Below, piece by piece: positions 59,858 through 64,000 of a stretch of DNA of 64,000 nucleotides. The stretch's first letter is position 1. Every line of letters starts with the position of its first letter. The stretch is taken from positions 1 through 64,000 of the forward strand of contig JAEWJK010000009.1 in assembly GCA_023386555.1 (NCBI GenBank), read 5' to 3'. A model generated the notes under the pieces. It was not told where the DNA came from, did no database searches, and saw only the letters and a program-made list of their open reading frames with translations. Source of the stretch: Bacteroidota bacterium. GTDB taxonomy: Bacteria; Bacteroidota; Bacteroidia; Chitinophagales; Chitinophagaceae. The position numbers were made by a program, and so were the translations under genes.

Positions 59858-60829
59858 TTAGTTCTTTTTCTTGCCGGAGTTGGATGAGCCTTTATCATTT
59901 GGAACTAAATCATTAATTCCTTTCCCTGCAGCCTCAAGTATTTGGTTGGAGTTATCGATCAGCAAAGTGTTTACGAAACTATTTTTAGAACTTTCTCTCA
60001 CATTCACTTGTATTGAATAAGCTCCCTGGCTGAAAGCTTTTTCCGGCTTACCATCTTCATTAATATAATATCCAAAAGATCTTGGAACAATGAAACTTCT
60101 TCCTTCAATGGATTTTCCCTTTAGTTTTTCATAATAAGATGCATATTCAGGATCAGATTTTTCCAATGGAGCATCTCTTAACATGAATACAAATTTTCCT
60201 AATGTAACATTATCAAACAATACACCCTGCTCATTCACATAAGATGTTTTGAAGGTGATGTCAAAATCCATATTCAATTTCTTAGGACCATTCTTAGCAA
60301 TCTTTGCTTTTGCATAATTCAACTTCAGATCTTTTAGTTTTAGTCGAAAGATTGAGTTGTTAAGTATCTCGTATGGACTTGTTTTATCTAACTCAAATTC
60401 TGCGACTAAAGCTGTATCTAAATTTCCATTTTCATTTTTGAATGTTCTTACCAAAGTAAAACCATTGAATTGCATTCCTACAGGATCAAACGGACTTGCA
60501 GTTGATAACTGATCGTAAAAGACCATATCAGTCAATGCCATTTTATATTCTGCCGTATATTTTTTCTTGTCGTTAGCGATCATCTTTTTTACTGCATCAA
60601 CACCAAGTTTTGTAATTGCACCAACCATCGGAGCAAATATTGCTCTTGTTTGTCGTTCTTCGAAAGACAACATGTTTTGATGTTGCAGTTTGCCAAAATC
60701 GATGGGATCCTTTTTCTGTTCAATAAACATTTTTGCCTGGTCAGGCTTTCCTTCCGAAGAAAATCTTGATGCAGTGCAGGAGTGGAGCAGGAGAGATGAA
60801 ACAGTAATCAGGGTACAAACAGTTCGCAT
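59858..60829 (-). CDS. Predicted lipoprotein, unknown function
   Basis: 323 residues. The signal sequence ends in a lipobox (LLHSC, Cys 18). The mature part is mixed alpha/beta and lysine-rich, with MVGAITKLGVDAVKKMIAND (about 68-87), a beta-rich middle (GFTLVRTFKNENG, VAEFELDK, MDFDITFKTSYVNEQG) and a Ser/Lys tail (GSSNSGKKKN). No domain recognised. It is on the same strand as folC and ychF but separated by 120 bases that include a different intergenic repeat. Confidence 0.65.
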   Translation of the reverse strand: MRTVCTLITVSSLLLHSCTASRFSSEGKPDQAKMFIEQKKDPIDFGKLQHQNMLSFEERQTRAIFAPMVGAITKLGVDAVKKMIANDKKKYTAEYKMALTDMVFYDQLSTASPFDPVGMQFNGFTLVRTFKNENGNLDTALVAEFELDKTSPYEILNNSIFRLKLKDLKLNYAKAKIAKNGPKKLNMDFDITFKTSYVNEQGVLFDNVTLGKFVFMLRDAPLEKSDPEYASYYEKLKGKSIEGRSFIVPRSFGYYINEDGKPEKAFSQGAYSIQVNVRESSKNSFVNTLLIDNSNQILEAAGKGINDLVPNDKGSSNSGKKKN

Positions 60830-60920
60830 TGATATTGTTTTTTGCTAAGATAGATGATTGAATAAAATTGCATAAAAGATAATGTGAAAGTTGGGATATG
60901 GACTTCGTTGTTTTATTTGG

Positions 60921-60947
60921 GAGATTGCTTCGTGCCTCGCAATGACG
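60921..60947. repeat. Intergenic repeat of the GAGATTGCTTCG / CGCAATGAC class
   Basis: GAGATTGCTTCGTGCCTCGC then AATGACG. Strings of this form, read on the other strand as GTCATTGCGAGGCACGAAGC, are widespread intergenic repeats in many bacterial genomes. It abuts the stop codon of folC (60950). Confidence 0.65.
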
Positions 60948-60949
60948 AC

Positions 60950-62239
60950 TTATATCTTTACTTCAGCCACAAGAAATACACTTCCGCAAACGACGATCAG
61001 ATCATCATCTTTTGCATGTATAAGTATATCCTTGATAGCTATATTTACCTCAGTAAAACATTTGCCTTTCAATCCAACTGCTTCTGCTTTTTGCTGTAGT
61101 TCTTGTGCATCTAATGCCCTGGGAATCTGAGCTTGGGTAAAATGATAACTGGCATATTTTGGAAGCAGTGCTAACACCTGTGTTACATCTTTATCCTTTA
61201 CCATTCCAAGAATGAAGTGCAGATGACTATACGTTTCAAATTCTAACTGTTGAAGCAGCTCCTTTATTGCGTCAACATTGTGGGCTACATCAATAACGAT
61301 CCTGGGATTTTGACGAACCGTTTCCCATCTTCCATGTAACCCTGTGAGTTTTTTTACCTGCTTTAATGCATTATGAACCTGTGTTGAAGAAATGTTCCAT
61401 CCCATTAATTGTAGTTGATGCAAAGCTTCAAGTACCGTTAATAAATTCTTTCGTTGGTAAAGGCCATTTAGGTCCAGCAGAAAATTTGGCTTCTCATCTT
61501 TAGCTTTATCATCCACAGTAACTTTCAGAAATCCATTTTCGTAAGTAAACTCGTCTATGTATTTATCAGCATCTGCAAAAAATATAGGGGCAGCTTTTTG
61601 TTTTGCCTGCGTGGTAAAAACATCTTTGGTTTCATCTTTCGTTTCACCAATAACAACAGGTATATTTTTTTTAATGATGCCTGCTTTTTCAAAAGCTATT
61701 TTATCCAATGAGTCACCCAATAGTTGCATATGGTCCCAACCAATATTTGTGATAATGCATAATTCGGGTGTGATAATGTTTGTACTGTCCAACCTTCCAC
61801 CTAATCCTGTTTCAATAATGGCAATGTCAACTTTTTGCTGTGCAAAATATTCAAACGCCATTGCAACAGTGATCTCAAAAAAAGATGGTTCAATTTCAGT
61901 GATCAACGGTTTTATCTTTTCTACAAAGCCGATCACAAATTGTTCATCACACATTTCACCATTCACTTTGATCCTTTCCCTGAAATCATGTAAGTGTGGT
62001 GACGTATACAACCCTGTTTTATAACCTGCTGTTTGCAGAATAGCAGCCAGCATGTGACTGGTAGAACCTTTGCCATTTGTTCCTGCAATATGTATTGATC
62101 GAAATTTATTTTGCGGATCACCTAATGCATGACAAAGCTTGATTGTATTAGTGAGATCTTTTTTTATGGCAGCAGCACCAATTCTGCTGAACATCGGAAG
62201 CATGGTAAATAAATAATCAACTGTTTGTTGATAGTTCAT
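60950..62239 (-). CDS. folC: Folylpolyglutamate synthase / dihydrofolate synthase
   Basis: 429 residues, the normal size. The ATP loop is HIAGTNGKGSTSHML; further Mur-ligase-like motifs are YTSPHLHDFRERIKVNG, the FEITVAMAFEYFAQ block, ETGLGGRLDSTN, ITNIGWDHMQLLG, IAFEKAGIIK, HGRWETV and VIDVAHNVDAIKELL. It adds glutamate to dihydropteroate and to folates in the cytosol. It follows ychF by 33 bp on the same strand and is probably cotranscribed with it. The end lies next to an intergenic repeat but the C-terminus looks complete (VVCGSVFLVAEV). Confidence 0.94.
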   Translation of the reverse strand: MNYQQTVDYLFTMLPMFSRIGAAAIKKDLTNTIKLCHALGDPQNKFRSIHIAGTNGKGSTSHMLAAILQTAGYKTGLYTSPHLHDFRERIKVNGEMCDEQFVIGFVEKIKPLITEIEPSFFEITVAMAFEYFAQQKVDIAIIETGLGGRLDSTNIITPELCIITNIGWDHMQLLGDSLDKIAFEKAGIIKKNIPVVIGETKDETKDVFTTQAKQKAAPIFFADADKYIDEFTYENGFLKVTVDDKAKDEKPNFLLDLNGLYQRKNLLTVLEALHQLQLMGWNISSTQVHNALKQVKKLTGLHGRWETVRQNPRIVIDVAHNVDAIKELLQQLEFETYSHLHFILGMVKDKDVTQVLALLPKYASYHFTQAQIPRALDAQELQQKAEAVGLKGKCFTEVNIAIKDILIHAKDDDLIVVCGSVFLVAEVKI

Positions 62240-62272
62240 GCAGCAAAGATAAAATTCAACGGTGAGTTGCGA

Positions 62273-63370
62273 TTACACATTAAACCTGAAGTGCATTACA
62301 TCTCCATCCTGTACAAGATATTCTTTGCCTTCAATTCTCAATCTTCCTGCATCCCGGCAGGCTGATTCTGAGCCGTATTGTACGTAATCGTTATAAGCGA
62401 TCACTTCAGCTTTGATGAATCCTTTTTCAAAATCGGTATGAATAACGCTTGCAGCCTGTGGTGCTTTCCATCCTTTCTGAATTGTCCAGGCTCTCACTTC
62501 CTGTACACCTGCAGTGAAATATGTTTCAAGGTTCAGGAGTTTGTATGCTCTTTGTATCAACCTATTTAAAGCAGGTTCTTTCATTTCATATTCTTCCATG
62601 AACATCTGCTTGTCTTCTTCATTCTCCATCTCAGCTATCTGTGCTTCAAGATTGTTGCACATCACTATCACTTCAGCACCTTCATCTTTCACTGCATCGG
62701 CCAAAGCTTGTGAATATTTGTTTCCGGTGTGCATGTTGGTTTCATCAACATTGGCCACATATAAAACCGGCTTTTCAGTCAATAAGAAAAGATCAGCAAT
62801 TGCTACACGTTCCTGTTTTGTTAATCCAAGTGAACGAATGCTTTTTCCTTTCTCAAGATGTTCTTTACAACGAACCAATATTTCCAGTTCCACTTTTGCT
62901 TTCGGATCAACCCTTGACATTTTCTCTGCTTTCTGCATTTTCTTTTCTACACTGTCAAGATCTTTTAATTGCAACTCAGTATCAATGATCTCTTTATCGC
63001 TTACAGGATTAATGGCACCTTCTTCTCTCAATACATTTTCGTCTTCAAAACAACGGATCACATGAATGATAGCATCTACCTCACGAATGTTACCAAGAAA
63101 TTTATTACCCAAACCTTCACCTTTACTGGCACCTCTAACAAGACCTGCAATGTCAACAATCTCTAATTGTGTAGGAACAATTCTATCCGGTTTCACCAAT
63201 TCAGCCAGTTTATTCAATCGTTCATCAGGTACATCTACTAAACCAACATTCGGTTCGATAGTGCAAAAACGATAATTGCTGGCTTGTGCTTTGGCGCTAT
63301 TGCTCACTGCATTAAATAAAGTTGACTTTCCCACATTCGGTAATCCCACTATCCCTGCTTGTAATGCCAT
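62273..63370 (-). CDS. ychF: Redox-regulated P-loop ATPase YchF
   Basis: 365 residues, the expected length. G1 is GLPNVGKSTLFNAVS; the switch segment is EIVDIAGLVRGASKGEGLGN, followed by IREVDAIIHVIRCF. YVANVDET replaces the GTP-specific NKxD, which explains ATP preference in this family. A coiled-coil arm region is seen at about 130-190, and the C-terminal TGS domain includes YFTAGVQEVRAWTI, HTDFEKGFIKAEVI and YLVQDGDVMHFRFNV. YchF/OLA1 binds ribosomes and affects stress responses. It is upstream of folC. Confidence 0.95.
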   Translation of the reverse strand: MALQAGIVGLPNVGKSTLFNAVSNSAKAQASNYRFCTIEPNVGLVDVPDERLNKLAELVKPDRIVPTQLEIVDIAGLVRGASKGEGLGNKFLGNIREVDAIIHVIRCFEDENVLREEGAINPVSDKEIIDTELQLKDLDSVEKKMQKAEKMSRVDPKAKVELEILVRCKEHLEKGKSIRSLGLTKQERVAIADLFLLTEKPVLYVANVDETNMHTGNKYSQALADAVKDEGAEVIVMCNNLEAQIAEMENEEDKQMFMEEYEMKEPALNRLIQRAYKLLNLETYFTAGVQEVRAWTIQKGWKAPQAASVIHTDFEKGFIKAEVIAYNDYVQYGSESACRDAGRLRIEGKEYLVQDGDVMHFRFNV

Positions 63371-63426
63371 GTTATGATTTGAGGTTTGATATTTAAAATT
63401 TATAGTTGACCAGCTTCAGGTCTCTT

Positions 63427-63472
63427 ATCATCTTCGTTGTGTCACTCACTTCAACGTTCAGAAGTTTATTGA
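63427..63472 (-). repeat. Dispersed dyad repeat, copy 12 (GTGACAC form)
   Basis: On the minus strand GTTGAAGTGAGTGACACAAC then GAAGATGATAAG; the TTGTACAAG end is altered to CGTTGAAG. The left flank (CAATAAACTTC) resembles that of copy 2. It is in the 188-bp gap upstream of ychF. Confidence 0.72.
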
Positions 63473-63558
63473 CCATAATAAAATTGGCGGCAAATATAGT
63501 TGAAAAGAGATTGTGGATTTTACAGCTGATATTCTAACTTTCCGTCTTAAACATTTCT

Positions 63559-64000
63559 ATGGCACTCAGCAGAATATGGTCGGCATTTATTATTATAGCT
63601 ATTGGCGTGGCATTATTTAAAATGATCGGTGGTGATGAAAAGATATTTAGCAGGATGGTTGTTGGTAAATCCAGCGATGCTTACGATCCGGTGTATTATA
63701 CACTTTCAGGTTCTGCACAGAATGCAGGTTTTAGTTCTTCAGAGGCATTTCAAACATATATTAAGGCTTATGGATATGTCCCTTCAGATTCTGCCAATGC
63801 ACCCACTGTTTTGATTGCAGAAACGGAACAGAATGCTGCTACTTTTCAAACGCAATATCCCAACATAAAAGTTTATACATATCGCTCCATCCAATCAAAA
63901 CTCACCAAAAATGCAGACGGTATTATTGAAACCTGTAAAACGGCAGTGAACATCAGTATTGGATTGATCGGTATCATGGCTTTATTTATGGGTTTTATGA
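63559..64000 (+). CDS. SpmA/SpmB-type nucleoside-recognition (Gate) domain protein, 5' part
   Basis: The gene runs off the window; at least 147 residues are seen from ATG 63559. It starts MALSRIWSAFIIIAIGVALF (membrane helix), then FSRMVVGKSSDAYDPVYY, a variable exported segment of about 60 residues, and GIIETCKTAVNISIGLIGIM with ALFMGFM, the onset of the next helices. This matches the fused spore maturation protein A/B form found in non-sporulating Bacteroidetes, a membrane protein of Gate-domain type with unknown transport role. A TTG, 21-base spacer and TAACTTTC upstream (63511-63542) may be its promoter. Confidence 0.8.
   Translation, partial: MALSRIWSAFIIIAIGVALFKMIGGDEKIFSRMVVGKSSDAYDPVYYTLSGSAQNAGFSSSEAFQTYIKAYGYVPSDSANAPTVLIAETEQNAATFQTQYPNIKVYTYRSIQSKLTKNADGIIETCKTAVNISIGLIGIMALFMGFM

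Overview
The window is a low-GC chromosomal segment of a Bacteroidota bacterium, most likely a member of the Chitinophagaceae. The evidence is: secreted proteins ending in T9SS type A or CHU_C (type B) sorting domains; the futalosine menaquinone enzyme MqnE; a DUF2723 membrane protein; genes without clear Shine-Dalgarno sites; and occasional matches to the Bacteroidetes promoter form TTTG...TAnnTTTG. I see no rRNA, tRNA, CRISPR array, insertion sequence, prophage or conjugative gene. Sixty protein genes are called, two of them cut by the window ends. No gene-free stretch exceeds 300 bases; the longest, 22935-23225 and 56485-56776, hold repeats and a terminator.

Layout. 1-3.5 kb: end of a T9SS substrate, a small membrane protein, mqnE and an MFS permease. 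3.5-18.3 kb is the accessory-looking part: an alpha-1,2-fucosyltransferase, four SAM-methyltransferase-type genes (three in one tight operon) and three giant secreted proteins (seven-repeat SBBP propeller, LamG/Ig/CHU_C adhesin, CUB/P-domain/Ig/CHU_C adhesin), with trxA among them. 18.3-23 kb: RluD-type pseudouridine synthase, lipB, a secreted protein, a PLP enzyme, a sugar nucleotidyltransferase. 23.2-25.2 kb: an ECF sigma factor with a membrane-spanning anti-sigma-like protein fused to a trypsin-like protease, plus a small lipoprotein. 25.5-32 kb: DEAD-box helicase and an overlapping shikimate operon (DAHP synthase/chorismate mutase, aroB, aroA, aroC, DUF952). 32-34.5 kb: VanX-like and RlpA-like envelope genes. 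34.8-42 kb: DUF2723 protein and a VWA/MoxR-like pair with a secreted gene between them. 42.5-49.4 kb: murB, priA, plsC-type acyltransferase, ABM and DUF423 proteins, aroK, an acyl-CoA dehydrogenase. 49.6-55.5 kb: small envelope proteins including three YtxH-like genes, malQ and a dipeptide epimerase. 55.6-64 kb: a TonB-type transducer, small unknowns, a CCG-domain protein, folC, ychF and the start of an SpmA/SpmB-type gene.

The most unusual signal is not a gene. A short intergenic repeat occurs about twelve times over the window, on both strands. Its centre is a dyad found in two forms, GTGACAC and GCGACGC, and the two dyad positions always change together (T:A or C:G). Two copies carry the same nested double hairpin at the same point, one copy carries a different insert near that point, and copies supply the stop codons of two genes. 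Other repeat classes are paired AACCTG(T/A)CAGGTT palindromes, period-7 tandem arrays (one inside lipB) and an 11-bp array. No complete, clearly new enzymatic system is evident. The sigma/anti-sigma-protease pair, the VWA/MoxR module and the glycan/methyltransferase island are the best protein-level leads.
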